64,000 nucleotides of DNA, taken from positions 176,441 to 240,440 of the forward strand of contig NZ_JAPZVQ010000003.1 of the NCBI RefSeq assembly GCF_027622945.1, written 5' to 3'. The position numbers and the translations under genes were made by a program. Below are positions 39,146 through 48,032 of this stretch, piece by piece. The notes under the pieces were generated by a model. The model saw only the letters and a program-made list of their open reading frames with translations. It had not been told where the DNA came from and did not search any database. The DNA comes from Glycomyces lechevalierae. Its GTDB lineage: Bacteria; Actinomycetota; Actinomycetes; Mycobacteriales; Micromonosporaceae. Numbering within the stretch: position 1 is the stretch's first letter; the number at the start of each line of letters is the position of its first letter.

Positions 39146-39703
39146 GTGAACAAGGCAGAGTTCGTCGAACGGATCGCCGCTCGCACTGGCGACCGGGCCG
39201 CTGCGAAAGAAGTCGTGGATGTCGCGATCGACGAGATACAGCGCGCGGTGGTGAAAGGGGAGAAAGTCTCCTTCGCCGGATTCGGCGTCTTCGAGAAGCG
39301 CCAACGCGCCGCCCGCATGGCGCGCAACCCGCGCACCGGGGAAGCGGTGAAGGTCAAGAAGACCGTCGTCCCCGCGTTCCGTCCGGGCACCGGCTTCAAG
39401 GAGCTCGTGACCGGCAAGCGCAAGGCGGCCAAGTCGGCCACCGCCAAGAAGGCCGCGCCGGCGAAGAAGGCCACCGCGAAGAAGACCACGGCCAAGAAGA
39501 CGGCTGCGAAGAAGACCACGCGGGCCGCCTCCACGGCGACGCGCTCGACCGCCACGAGCCGCGTGGGGGCCAAGAAGACCGCGGCGAAGAAGACCACGGC
39601 CAAGAAGGCCGCGACCGCGAAGAAGGCCGTGCGCAAGACCGCGGCGAAGTCCACCGCGAAGAAGACGGCGGCGAAGAAGACCACGAAGCGCGGACGTAGC
39701 TGA
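39146..39703 (+). CDS. hup: HU-family DNA-binding protein with histone-like tail
   Basis: 185 aa from a GTG at 39146 (GGGAGGG upstream); starting here gives the canonical NKAEFVERIAARTGD. Residues 1-92 are the HU fold (SFAGFGVFEKRQRAARMARN, RTGEAVKVKKTVVPAFRPG). Residues about 97-185 are a basic tail of AAKK and AKKTT repeats, like mycobacterial HupB and Streptomyces HupS. Compacts the nucleoid; the tail may bind DNA or be modified. The upstream region 38970-39140 is AT-rich, as expected for a strong promoter. Confidence 0.92.
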   Translation: MNKAEFVERIAARTGDRAAAKEVVDVAIDEIQRAVVKGEKVSFAGFGVFEKRQRAARMARNPRTGEAVKVKKTVVPAFRPGTGFKELVTGKRKAAKSATAKKAAPAKKATAKKTTAKKTAAKKTTRAASTATRSTATSRVGAKKTAAKKTTAKKAATAKKAVRKTAAKSTAKKTAAKKTTKRGRS

Positions 39704-39710
39704 TGCCGCG

Positions 39711-39730
39711 GCCCCGAACCGGTTCGGGGC
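39711..39730 (+). terminator. hairpin after hup
   Basis: GCCCCGAACCGGTTCGGGGC, a perfect 20-base palindrome starting seven bases after the HU stop codon. Confidence 0.7.
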
Positions 39731-39762
39731 ACGGTGAGGCACCCGTCCGACTCGCACGGGGA

Positions 39763-39793
39763 GAGGGCATTCAGGATCCACCTGAATGCCCTC
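39763..39793. terminator. bidirectional terminator between hup and the oxidase gene
   Basis: GAGGGCATTCAGG / CCTGAATGCCCTC, a 13-bp perfect stem with a five-base loop, followed by GTTGCTTT. Serves the convergent pair hup and the FAD oxidase. Confidence 0.85.
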
Positions 39794-39844
39794 GTTGCTT
39801 TACCCGTGCTTTACCGGCGTCCGCGGCTCAGACGGCAGCGCCGA

Positions 39845-41122
39845 CTAGCGTGCGGCACCGCCGGCGACAGCCTCCGAGAAGTCATTGCCGAACTTCCCCT
39901 CTGGATCGACGCGGGCGCGGAGTTTCTCGAAGTCGCCCATTCGCGGATAACGCGAACGGACTTCATCCATTGGTATCGAAAACAATTTGCCCCAATGCGG
40001 CCGCGGTGAGAACGGTTCCAAAGCCTCCTCCGCCGCCGACATCACCGGCTCCACCCTCGCGAAGTCACTCACCCAAGTGAAATGCAGGCCCACTGTGTCC
40101 CGCCCGAATGCGGGCGAGAGCCACAGGTCGTCGGCCGCCATCGTGCGCACCTCGCAGATCTGCACCACCGAGGCGAGCTCCGGGCCGATCCCCGCCAGCG
40201 CCTCGAGCGCCGCGGGCGCGTCCGCCCGGTCGATCAGGAACTCCGACTGCAGCTCGTCGCCCGCGCTGGGCGTGAACTCGGGCTTGAAGTGCGGCAGGCG
40301 CTCGTGCCACGGGCCGGTCTGCCCCTGCTGCACCGTGCACGCCTCCGGGTCGACCCCGGGCACTGGGTGCCGCTTGCCGTCCGCGAGCGGCGCGCCGTAC
40401 CAGTTCGCCTGCGGGAACGGGTGGGTCTGGTCGGCGGTGCGCTGCTTCACCCAGTACTGGAACTGCGGGGACGCGCCCCACGCGGTGAACAGGCTGGTGC
40501 TGTAGGCGGCACCGGTGAGCTCGTCGAAGTGCGCGAGCGCCTGGTCGAGGGCGAGGCCGTCGTAGACGTACTGGCGCATCTCGAAGCCCGGCAGGAGGTC
40601 CAGGGTCACCGCGTAGACGACGCCCAAGGCGCCCAAGTGGACCACGGAGCCGGGGAAGTCCTCGTCGCCGCGCGAGACGGTGCGCAGTTCCCCGTCGGGG
40701 CCGATGAACTCGACGGCCGCCACGGCCGTCGCGAGGTTCCCGTTGCGGTCGCCCGAGCCGTGCGTGCCGGTCGCGATCGAGCCGGCGACGGAGATGTGCG
40801 GCAGGGACGCCATGTTGTGCAGGGCGAAGCCGGCGCGGTGCACGGCATCGCTCAACGCGGCGTAGGTGATCCAGCCGGAGGTGCGCACGGTGCCGGTGAG
40901 CGCGCTGATCGTGACCTCGGGCTCGATGCCCGCCAGGGAGATCATCGTGGCGTCGGAGGCGGCGATCGTGTTGAACGAGTGGCCCGATCCGAGCACGCGC
41001 AGGCGCGGCGCGGCCGCGACGACGGTGCGCGCCTCGGCGAGTGTGGCGGGCGCTTCGAAGCGGCTGGGGGAGAAGCGGACGTTCCCGGCCCAGTTCTGCA
41101 GGGCGGTGGGTGCGCTGGCCAA
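39845..41122 (-). CDS. alditol oxidase-like FAD enzyme
   Basis: 425 aa of the vanillyl-alcohol-oxidase flavoprotein superfamily, closest in recall to Streptomyces alditol oxidase AldO. RVLGSGHSFNTIAASD carries the histidine that binds FAD covalently in AldO. HISVAGSIATGTHGSGDRN is the flavin motif. The AldO catalytic set is present: E and R in VQICEVRTMAADDLW, T in LHFTWVSDF, K in PHWGKLFSIP. It would oxidise polyols such as xylitol or sorbitol with O2 and release H2O2. No signal peptide. Lactone oxidases are relatives, so the substrate needs assay. Confidence 0.85.
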   Translation of the reverse strand: MASAPTALQNWAGNVRFSPSRFEAPATLAEARTVVAAAPRLRVLGSGHSFNTIAASDATMISLAGIEPEVTISALTGTVRTSGWITYAALSDAVHRAGFALHNMASLPHISVAGSIATGTHGSGDRNGNLATAVAAVEFIGPDGELRTVSRGDEDFPGSVVHLGALGVVYAVTLDLLPGFEMRQYVYDGLALDQALAHFDELTGAAYSTSLFTAWGASPQFQYWVKQRTADQTHPFPQANWYGAPLADGKRHPVPGVDPEACTVQQGQTGPWHERLPHFKPEFTPSAGDELQSEFLIDRADAPAALEALAGIGPELASVVQICEVRTMAADDLWLSPAFGRDTVGLHFTWVSDFARVEPVMSAAEEALEPFSPRPHWGKLFSIPMDEVRSRYPRMGDFEKLRARVDPEGKFGNDFSEAVAGGAAR

Positions 41123-41617
41123 GGCGTTCCTCCTAGACGGTGCTCAACAAAGACCGTGGCTCATTGAAGATCGTTGCGCGACCGGGGACAGGGCGCGGTC
41201 GCGCGGGCAACGGTACCGCGAACCGGGGGGAGGGAGCGGCGTGGCGGTCCGAGGGGCGGGACGGCCGCCCGGACCGCCCCGAGTGCGCCCGCCGGTCGAT
41301 CGAGCACGTGCACTTCGGGTTCGATGGGACCCGCGCGAGCGAGGTGCGGGCCGCTCCATGTGCGGAGCGGCGCATCTCGAACAGCTCGATGCCGCGTTCG
41401 ATGAGCCCGTGCCAACGGGGCGCGGCTCGCTGCGTGTGCGGAGCGGCGCATCTCGAAACGGCTTGATGCCGGGTTCGTCGAGCCGCCCCGAATCCGGGCA
41501 TCTGCATGACCGCCGTCACCGCCGGCGCCGAAATGTCGTACCCCCCTGTCAGGGTTGCCACTCGGGGGCCCGAAACACGGCCCTCAGCGGCTCGCTCCGT
41601 GCCCGCGAACCGCTTCC
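41123..41617. other. 495-bp gene-free stretch with degenerate 76-bp repeats
   Basis: No convincing gene; short frames here are repeat-derived. It holds two clear repeat copies (41360 and 41436) and the promoter of the alditol oxidase gene near 41123. No tRNA was recognised. Confidence 0.6.
41360..41457. repeat. direct repeat, 76-bp period
   Basis: The 22-base block starting GTGCGGAGCGGCGCATCTCG occurs at 41360-41381 and identically at 41436-41457; the following GATGCCG-GTTCG-GAGCC pattern is also shared. A weaker third unit may precede it from about 41290. Non-coding. Confidence 0.8.
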
Positions 41618-42535
41618 CTACAGTCGCTCCACACCAACGAGCTTCTGGCCCGACAGGGACAGCACCCAGGCCTCTCCGGACCTCGTCGAGACATCGGCGG
41701 TCTCGACGCCGTCCTCATCCGCGAGGATCGCGACCGTGTCGCTCACGACTTCCGGCTCGGCGCAGACGATCGCCGTCCCGCCGCCGCCCGCGAGCTCCCG
41801 GATGCGCGCGCTCGAACGCTCGGGATTGCGTTCGTGCGCTTCGGTGTCGAACGCCGAGTCGCCGCCCAGCCGGCACCGCACCGCCTGCGCGATCGGCTCG
41901 ACCGTCTGCACGCTCGCCCTGCCCGTAGCGCTGAACGCCCTGTCCGGCTGGTAGAGCGACGCCAGCGCCGCCACCCGCACCGCCTGGTCCTGGCCGCGCG
42001 CGCTCAACGGCCGCGTCACGTCCGGCCCGTCCCAGCCCTGCTCGACCTCGGCCGGGGCCACCAGGATCACCGTCGCGGTCACCGCCGGCAGCGCCCCGAA
42101 CGCCTTGAGCACCTGCTGGTCCCGCGGGCGCGTCAGCGCCTCCCGCGCCTCCGCGAGCGTGATCCAGCGCCGCTCGCCGATCTCCTCGTCGGCGGTGAAC
42201 GCCGCATCGGGCTTCTCCGTGCGCATCGACCAGTAGTCGACGTACTTCAGCACGTCCCCAGCGGGATTGGGCAGCACGTACGAGGCCCGGCACAGCTTCA
42301 TCTGCGGGATGACCGGGATCCCGGTCTCCTCCTCGACCTCGCGGCACGCCGCCGTGAGCGGGTGCTCGCCGGGGTCGAGCTTGCCCTTCGGCAGCGACCA
42401 GTTCCCGACTTTGGGCCGCCACACGGCGATCACCTCGACGAGGCCGCGCTCGCCGTTGCGCCACAACAGGCCGCCAGCGGCGGCGATCTGCCTCTGCGGC
42501 GCCCCGTTCCCGACAGTGTCCTGTTCCACACTCAC
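41618..42535 (-). CDS. Nudix hydrolase fused to a degenerate histidine phosphatase (MutT1-like)
   Basis: 305 aa, GTG start. Residues 15-140 are a Nudix domain with the full box GKLDPGEHPLTAACREVEEE plus TGI. Residues about 155-305 align in layout with the histidine-phosphatase half of mycobacterial MutT1, which removes oxidised nucleotides. In this copy the expected RHG motif is replaced by LVAPAEVEQG and the second catalytic histidine is not apparent, so the C-terminal half is probably not a phosphatase. The Nudix half should still clean 8-oxo nucleotides or diadenosine polyphosphates. Confidence 0.85.
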   Translation of the reverse strand: MSVEQDTVGNGAPQRQIAAAGGLLWRNGERGLVEVIAVWRPKVGNWSLPKGKLDPGEHPLTAACREVEEETGIPVIPQMKLCRASYVLPNPAGDVLKYVDYWSMRTEKPDAAFTADEEIGERRWITLAEAREALTRPRDQQVLKAFGALPAVTATVILVAPAEVEQGWDGPDVTRPLSARGQDQAVRVAALASLYQPDRAFSATGRASVQTVEPIAQAVRCRLGGDSAFDTEAHERNPERSSARIRELAGGGGTAIVCAEPEVVSDTVAILADEDGVETADVSTRSGEAWVLSLSGQKLVGVERL

Positions 42536-42610
42536 GCTTCATACGGTACTGGGACTTGCCCAATCGGGGGAAGTCTGCCACTCGCGCGGAGTACGGGCTC
42601 CCGCGCGCGT

Positions 42611-42808
42611 CTAGGCGTGCATCGTGGGGATCCGGACGGCGACGACGCGCCCTTCGGGGTCGGTGTCGAGGTCGACGCGCTGGCCGAGGCGGAGAAACCG
42701 CAGGCCGGAGACGGCGAAGGCCGCCGCGTCGAAGGGGACGCGGCGGCCGTTGTCCAGGACGACCTCGCCGGAGGTGTCCTCGTTGAAGTTCGAGATGGTG
42801 CCCTGCAT
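42611..42808 (-). CDS. small cold-shock-like protein
   Basis: 65 aa from an ATG at 42808 (GAGA upstream; an ATG at 42826 would add six residues). MQGTISNFNEDTSGEVVLDN and RVPFDAAAF look like a cold-shock/OB beta-barrel, ending LRLGQRVDLDTDPEGRVVAV, but the RNP1/RNP2 aromatic motifs are missing. The function is unknown; nucleic-acid binding should not be assumed. Confidence 0.65.
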   Translation of the reverse strand: MQGTISNFNEDTSGEVVLDNGRRVPFDAAAFAVSGLRFLRLGQRVDLDTDPEGRVVAVRIPTMHA

Positions 42809-42870
42809 GGTCTCAGCTTGGCCCATGCGGGCGCCGAATTCCAGGTGCCGAAGGGGTATCGAGTGCTCTT

Positions 42871-42966
42871 ACTTCCGGCTGCGCCTCTTTTCGGGAACTA
42901 CTTCCGGCTGCACTCCTTGTCCGGAACTACTTCCGGCTGGGCCTCTTTTTCCGGAACTACTTCCGG
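42871..42966. repeat. 29-bp tandem repeat, 3.3 copies
   Basis: ACTTCCGG begins at 42871, 42900, 42929 and 42959. Units are about 29 bases (ACTTCCGGCTG, then CTCCTTG or CTCTTT, then CCGGAACT). Junctions form the dyad CCGGAA-CTAC-TTCCGG, so each copy can fold. It overlaps the last codons and stop of the small membrane protein gene and may act as its terminator. Confidence 0.8.
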
Positions 42967-43184
42967 ATCTGCGGGTTGTTGCGCCCGCCGAGGGCCTTCT
43001 TGGCCTTGAGGCCGAGCCAGATGACGCCGCCGACGATGGCGATGAAGAGGGCGAAGTTGAAGATGAAGGCGAGGATGCCGCCGATCGCCCCGAGCACGAA
43101 TTGGATCACGTTCACCACGATGATCACGGCGAGGACCGCTCCGCCGAACAGGGCGGCGAGCCAGCCGAAGAGACGCCAGTTCAT
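42957..43184 (-). CDS. small membrane protein
   Basis: 75 aa from ATG at 43184 (GGAGTGAGTG upstream). Two long hydrophobic segments (WLAALFGGAVLAVIIVVNVI and ILAFIFNFALFIAIVGGVIW), then a basic tail AKKALGGRNNPQIRK. No family recognised. Probably an inner-membrane protein. Confidence 0.65.
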   Translation of the reverse strand: MNWRLFGWLAALFGGAVLAVIIVVNVIQFVLGAIGGILAFIFNFALFIAIVGGVIWLGLKAKKALGGRNNPQIRK

Positions 43185-43519
43185 GTCACTCACTCCGAGT
43201 CGAGTCGAGATCCGAGCCGACACGTCCGGTCGGCAAGGTAGATGTCATTGTGACTCTATGTTGACATCATAGCGGGTTTCGCGCAACCCTCGGGTACCGC
43301 CGCCGCCGTCTCGCGCCCCGAGGCCCGCGCGCCGCGTACCTGGGGGTTCACGCGACGTAGCCGTGTACCCCGAACCGAGGAGTCAAACCCCACCCTTTGC
43401 TTACCGTCGCCTGAAGGGCCCGGCGCGGGCGTTAGAGTGCAATGCACTGACGATCCCGTACACGACGGCACCGGCCGAACCCATGCGGCCGAGGCCTCCC
43501 CGAGAAAGCGAGCCAGCAG
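43185..43519. other. 335-bp divergent region with inverted repeat
   Basis: Divergent gap between the small membrane gene and the plsC-like gene. GATGTCA (43241-43247) and TGACATC (43262-43268) form a perfect inverted repeat with a 14-base centre; the right arm overlaps TTGACA, a good -35 box. No gene seen. Confidence 0.5.
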
Positions 43520-44290
43520 GTGACCGAGCCGAGGCCCGAGGCGCAGTACACCTTCCGCCGCCGCGGCGGCGACGCCCTCCGCCCCGACGTCCGGATCTAC
43601 GCCAACATCGTCAAAGGCGGCATGCTCGGGCTCTCCAAGCGGTCCTGGTCCGGCATGGAGCACATCCCCCTCAAGGGCCCGGCGATCCTGGTCTGGAACC
43701 ACTACTCGGACATCGACCCGCTCCTGGTCGTCCACTACGTGTACAACGCCGGCCGCCACCCGCGGTTCCTCCTCAAAGAGTCGATCCTGCGCATCCCGCT
43801 GGTCGGCCCGCTCGTGCGCAGCACCGGCCAGATCCCCGTCAAGCGCGGCAGCGCCGAAGCGGCCGACTCACTGCGCACCCTCGAACGCGAACTCGCCCAA
43901 GGGCACGTGGTCATCATGTCCCCCGAAGGCACCGTGACGAAGGAGCCGAACCGGTGGCCGATGCGCGGCAAGACCGGCATCGCCCGCCTCGCCCTCGACT
44001 CCGGGGCCCCCGTGATCCCGATCGTGCAGTGGGGCGCCCTCGGCATCCACGACCGCAAGCGCGACCCCAAGTTCAAGATCGGCCGCAAGCCCGTCACCGT
44101 CCGGGCCCTCCCGCCCGTCGACCTCTCCCCTTGGCAGGGCAAGGAACCCACCCGCGAAGACCTCGCCGCGGTCACCGACCGCATCATGGAGGCCCTCCGC
44201 GCGGGCCTCGCCGAGATCCGCGGCCAGGAAGCACCCCCTTTGTTCGATCCCCGGCAGCACCGATCTGAAGAAAGCGAGTCTTCCGAGTGA
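43520..44290 (+). CDS. 1-acyl-glycerol-3-phosphate acyltransferase (PlsC family)
   Basis: 256 aa, GTG start. Acylates lysophosphatidate or a related acceptor at the membrane. Motif [12 protein letters not shown] (H-x4-D), motif II-like [12 protein letters not shown], motif [14 protein letters not shown] (EGT) and motif [13 protein letters not shown] are all visible. The stop overlaps the gpsA GTG start, so glycerol-phosphate supply (GpsA) and acylation are coupled in one operon. Confidence 0.9.
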   Translation: MTEPRPEAQYTFRRRGGDALRPDVRIYANIVKGGMLGLSKRSWSGMEHIPLKGPAILVWNHYSDIDPLLVVHYVYNAGRHPRFLLKESILRIPLVGPLVRSTGQIPVKRGSAEAADSLRTLERELAQGHVVIMSPEGTVTKEPNRWPMRGKTGIARLALDSGAPVIPIVQWGALGIHDRKRDPKFKIGRKPVTVRALPPVDLSPWQGKEPTREDLAAVTDRIMEALRAGLAEIRGQEAPPLFDPRQHRSEESESSE

Positions 44291-45303
44291 GAGCAGCCGT
44301 CATGGGGGCCGGTTCCTGGGGAACCGTGTTCGCCAAGATCCTCGCCGACGCCGGGACCCCGGTCACCGTGTGGGCCCGGCGAGCCGAGGTCGCCGACGCG
44401 ATCAACGCGGACCACCGCAACCCGGACTACTTCCCGGACATCGAACTCCCGGCCCTCGTGAGCGCCACCAACGACCCCGCCGAGGCGCTGGCCGGCGCGG
44501 ACCTCGTGGTCCTCTCCGTCCCGAGCCAGACCCTGCGCGGGAACCTCGCCGCCTGGTCGGCGCACCTCGAGCCGAGCGCGACCCTGCTGAGCCTCATGAA
44601 GGGCATCGAACTCGGCTCGACCGAGCGCATGACCGAGGTCATCGCCGAGGTCACCGGCGCGCACCAGTCGCGCATCGCGGTCCTCTCCGGGCCGAACCTG
44701 GCCCGCGAGATCGCCGAGGAGCAGCCCACGGCCTCCGTCGTGGCGTGCATCGACCACGGCCGGGCCGTCGACGTGCAGAAGGCCGTCACCACCTCGTACT
44801 TCCGCCCGTACACGAACACCGACGTCGTCGGCTGCGAGCTCGGCGGCGCGGTCAAGAACGTCATCGCCCTCGCCTACGGCATGGCCGCCGGCATGGGCAT
44901 GGGCGACAACACGAAGGCCACGATCATCACGCGCGGCCTCGCCGAGACCACCCGCCTCGGCATGCGGCTCGGGGCCGACCCGACCACGTTCGCCGGGCTC
45001 GCCGGGCTCGGCGACCTCGTCGCCACGTGCTCGTCCCCGTTGTCGCGCAACCACACCTTCGGCGAGCAGCTCGGGCTCGGCGCGACCCTCGAAGAGGCCG
45101 CGCGCGTCACCAAGCAGACCGCCGAGGGCGTCAAGAGCTGCCGTTCCATCACCGATCTCGCCCGCAAGGTGGGCGTGGAGATGCCGATCTGCGATGCCGT
45201 GGAACGGGTCTGCCACGAAGGGCTCGACCCCAGAGCCGCGGTCGCCGAACTCATGGGACGCGAGACCAAACCCGAAACCGACAGTTTGAGGTCCGACAAA
45301 TGA
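44287..45303 (+). CDS. gpsA: glycerol-3-phosphate dehydrogenase [NAD(P)+]
   Basis: 338 aa. Reduces dihydroxyacetone phosphate to sn-glycerol 3-phosphate for phospholipid synthesis. N-terminal nucleotide fold [40 protein letters not shown], catalytic lysine region [34 protein letters not shown]. Overlaps both neighbours by four bases. Confidence 0.96.
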   Translation: MRAAVMGAGSWGTVFAKILADAGTPVTVWARRAEVADAINADHRNPDYFPDIELPALVSATNDPAEALAGADLVVLSVPSQTLRGNLAAWSAHLEPSATLLSLMKGIELGSTERMTEVIAEVTGAHQSRIAVLSGPNLAREIAEEQPTASVVACIDHGRAVDVQKAVTTSYFRPYTNTDVVGCELGGAVKNVIALAYGMAAGMGMGDNTKATIITRGLAETTRLGMRLGADPTTFAGLAGLGDLVATCSSPLSRNHTFGEQLGLGATLEEAARVTKQTAEGVKSCRSITDLARKVGVEMPICDAVERVCHEGLDPRAAVAELMGRETKPETDSLRSDK

Positions 45304-46361
45304 CTAAACCGACCGTAGCCGTCTTCTTCGGCGGACGCAGTGTGGAACAGCCGGTCTCCTGCGCCTCCGGCTCCGGTGTGGCCAAAGCGCTGCGCGACAG
45401 GGGTTTCGACGTCACCACGATCGGCATCACCCGCAGCGGCGAATGGGTCGAACTCTCCCCCGACGTCGCGTTCGCGATCGAGTCCCCCGAGGCGCTGCCC
45501 GAGGTGACCGCCGAAGCCGGCAAGGCCGTCGCGATCGACCTCGGCCCCGGCGCGCAGCCGATGGCCGACGTGCTCTTCCCGGTCCTGCACGGCCCGTTCG
45601 GCGAGGACGGCACGATCCAGGGCCTGTTCGAGATGGCCGGCGTGCCGTACGTCGGCTCCGGCGTGCTCTCGAGCTCGCTGTGCATGGACAAGGAGTTCTC
45701 GAAGCGCCTCCTCGCCGCCGAAGGCGTCCCGCAGGGCGCGTTCGACGTGCTCAAGGCCGGGGACGAACTCGACGCCGAAGCCGTCATCGGCAAGCTCGGC
45801 CTCCCGATCTTCGTCAAGCCCGCGCGCGCCGGCTCGAGCCTCGGCATCAGCAAGGTCAAGTCGGGCGCCGAACTCGTCGAAGCGGTCGCCAAGGCCCGCG
45901 AGGTCGACGACAAGGTCGTCTTCGAGGCGGCCTTCGAGAACGCCCGCGAGATCGAGATGGGCGTCGTCGAGACCCTCGACGGCGACCTGGAGATCACCTT
46001 CCCGCTCGAAGTCCTCGCCAAGGGCGAGGACGGCTGGTTCGACTTCGAGGCCAAGTACCTCGACAACCCCGAGCCGTTCAACCTGCACCCGGACTACCCG
46101 GAGGGCGTGGCCGAGCAGGCCCAGGCCCTCGCCCGCAAGGTCTTCCGGCTCCTCGACTGCCGCGACCTCGCGCGCGTCGACTGCTTCCTCGGCGAGGACG
46201 GCGTGGTCTACCTCAACGAGGTGAACACCATGCCGGGCATGACGCCGATGAGCGGCGTGCCGCAGGCGTTCGCGGCCTACGGCATCTCGTACGGCGAGCT
46301 CGTAGAGCGCCTGGTCACTCTCGCCGCAGCCCGAGTGGGCGGCGGCGAAAGCGCCGCGTAA
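45300..46361 (+). CDS. ddl: D-alanine--D-alanine ligase
   Basis: 353 aa ATP-grasp ligase making D-Ala-D-Ala for peptidoglycan. Motifs: [40 protein letters not shown] (the tyrosine that favours D-Ala over D-lactate is kept) and [19 protein letters not shown]. The N-terminal motif usually GGxSxExEVS reads [10 protein letters not shown], keeping the glutamate but with proline two places later. ATGA overlap with gpsA. Confidence 0.95.
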   Translation: MTKPTVAVFFGGRSVEQPVSCASGSGVAKALRDRGFDVTTIGITRSGEWVELSPDVAFAIESPEALPEVTAEAGKAVAIDLGPGAQPMADVLFPVLHGPFGEDGTIQGLFEMAGVPYVGSGVLSSSLCMDKEFSKRLLAAEGVPQGAFDVLKAGDELDAEAVIGKLGLPIFVKPARAGSSLGISKVKSGAELVEAVAKAREVDDKVVFEAAFENAREIEMGVVETLDGDLEITFPLEVLAKGEDGWFDFEAKYLDNPEPFNLHPDYPEGVAEQAQALARKVFRLLDCRDLARVDCFLGEDGVVYLNEVNTMPGMTPMSGVPQAFAAYGISYGELVERLVTLAAARVGGGESAA

Positions 46362-46562
46362 CCTGGTCGGGTGCATCTTCCGTCTTCGGACGGGAGATTC
46401 CCGGCCAGTCCGGGCTCGGCACCGGCTGTACCACCGTGTGCGCGCCAGTCCCCAGCATCCTGGGCTTAACTGAGCGCGCTACACTCACGCGTTTCTGCAG
46501 GTCAGGGGCGCATTATGCCTCGTATGTCGTTCGAGGCAACGCATGAATTACTGGAGAGATCA

Positions 46563-47168
46563 TTGCAAGCTAAGGCGAAAGTCAAGCTTTCCCGATCCCT
46601 CGGCATCGCTCTGACGCCGAAGGCCGCCAAGTACATGGAGCGCCGTCCCTACCCTCCGGGGCAGCACGGCCGCGGCCGCAAGAAGGAATCGGACTACAAG
46701 AACCAGCTCGTCGAGAAGCAGCGTCTCCGCGCGCAGTACAACGTTTCCGAGCGTCAGCTCCGCAACCTGTACGCCGAAGCCACGCGTAGGCCCGGCAAGA
46801 CCGGTGAAATCCTGGTCGGCCTGCTCGAGTCCCGCTTGGACGCCTTCGTGCTCCGCGCCGGATTCGCCCGCACCATCTACCAGGCGCGGCAGTTCGTCAA
46901 CCACGGCCACTTCACCGTGAACGGCCGCAAGGTCGACATCGCGTCCTACCGGCTCAAGGCCGGCGACTTCGTGCAGGTGCGCAAGAAGTCCCGCGAGACC
47001 ACGCCGTTCCAGCTCGCCGCCGCTGGCGCGTGGGCGGGCGAGACGACTCCGGCTTACATCGAGGCTCACCTCGAAGGCCTGATCGCCCGCTTCCTCTCCG
47101 TGCCCGAGCGCAAGCAGATCCCCGTGATCTGCGACGAGCAGCTCATCGTCGAGTACTACTCGAAGTAA
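46563..47168 (+). CDS. rpsD: 30S ribosomal protein S4
   Basis: 201 aa from a TTG at 46563 with GGAGAG just upstream; this matches the Streptomyces S4 N-terminus (KVKLSRSLGIALTPKA near residue 6). An ATG at 46515 in frame would add 16 atypical residues. S4 domain: ESRLDAFVLRAGFARTIYQA and NHGHFTVNGRKVDIASYR. It is the cysteine-free zinc-independent form. Nucleates 30S assembly and may autoregulate. Unusually, it lies upstream of infA with its own terminator instead of between rpsK and rpoA. Confidence 0.93.
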   Translation: MQAKAKVKLSRSLGIALTPKAAKYMERRPYPPGQHGRGRKKESDYKNQLVEKQRLRAQYNVSERQLRNLYAEATRRPGKTGEILVGLLESRLDAFVLRAGFARTIYQARQFVNHGHFTVNGRKVDIASYRLKAGDFVQVRKKSRETTPFQLAAAGAWAGETTPAYIEAHLEGLIARFLSVPERKQIPVICDEQLIVEYYSK

Positions 47169-47498
47169 GCCTGAGCGTGCAATGAGCGCCGCCCGGCTCC
47201 CCGGGCGACCGGGAATCCGGGCGGCGCTCCGCTCGCGTCTTTCGGAGGCGCCGTCAGTGCCCTCCGTCACCGCCAACCCCCTGGTAGACGGTATTGGAGC
47301 GCGAGTAGACTCGCTCAGTGGTGCAGTGCGTCCCCAAGTGGGTAGCCATGCGCTCCGGGTGTCGCCGTGCACCCGGACGCCGTTGGTGAAGCGCCGCGCC
47401 ATTCCAATGCCGACCCGACCTAGGGTCGGCGTGCCAGTAGCTCCGGCCCGTCAAGGGGTGCGGGGTTTTCAGACCGAGTTGTCACGGTAGCGGAGGAC
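47169..47498. other. 330-bp gap between rpsD and infA
   Basis: Begins with the rpsD terminator (47185-47230). The rest has no convincing frame and must carry the promoter of the infA-rpmJ-rpsM-rpsK-rpoA-rplQ operon; TAGACT near 47312 is the best -10 candidate, without a clear -35. Confidence 0.5.
47185..47230 (+). terminator. rpsD terminator
   Basis: GAGCGCCGCCCGG (47185) pairs perfectly with CCGGGCGGCGCTC (ending 47230), stem 13, loop 20. Located 17 bases after the rpsD stop; shows rpsD is transcribed separately. Confidence 0.8.
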
Positions 47499-47720
47499 AT
47501 GCCGAAAAAAGACGGTGCCATCGAGATTGAGGGCAAGGTCGTCGAGTCCCTCCCGAACGCTATGTTCCGGGTGGAACTCACCAACGGCCACAAGGTACTC
47601 GCCCACATCAGTGGCAAGATGCGCCAGAACTACATCCGTATCCTCCCCGAGGACCGGGTCGTGGTGGAGCTCTCGCCGTACGACCTGTCGCGCGGGCGGA
47701 TTGTCTACCGCTACCGCTGA
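47499..47720 (+). CDS. infA: translation initiation factor IF-1
   Basis: 73 aa OB-fold protein. [20 protein letters not shown] and [19 protein letters not shown] are invariant-type IF-1 sequence. GGAGGACATG at the start. First gene of the ribosomal alpha operon here. Confidence 0.97.
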   Translation: MPKKDGAIEIEGKVVESLPNAMFRVELTNGHKVLAHISGKMRQNYIRILPEDRVVVELSPYDLSRGRIVYRYR

Positions 47721-47747
47721 CCTGACGACTACACGTAAGTAGGACTC

Positions 47748-47864
47748 GTGAAAGTCAAGCCGAGCGTCAAAGTGATCTGCAAGAACTGCCGCGTGATCCG
47801 CAGGCACGGACGAGTGATGGTTATCTGCTCTTCCGACCCGCGTCACAAGCAGCGTCAGGGCTAA
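47748..47864 (+). CDS. rpmJ: 50S ribosomal protein L36
   Basis: 38-aa protein from [23 protein letters not shown], then [17 protein letters not shown]. The zinc ribbon is intact (C11, C14, C27, H33), i.e. the zinc-dependent form. 27 bp after infA. Confidence 0.95.
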   Translation: MKVKPSVKVICKNCRVIRRHGRVMVICSSDPRHKQRQG

Positions 47865-48032
47865 AGCAGCACAACGCCAGCAAGAAAGGCCCCAGAAGGG
47901 GAAACCGCCGCCAGTGCGCAAGCACAACCCTCGGCTCGGAGGCCGGGGCTCGCATCGCCCATCAGGGCAGGGGATCAGACCCCGGCGAGAAGGCAGTGGT
48001 CAGACCTCCGACAACGCTAGGAGTACGCCTGA

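Noticed and set aside
41123..41617. tRNA gene suggested by the 76-bp spacing
   Set aside because: No acceptor stem, anticodon loop or T-loop consensus could be aligned in either repeat family.
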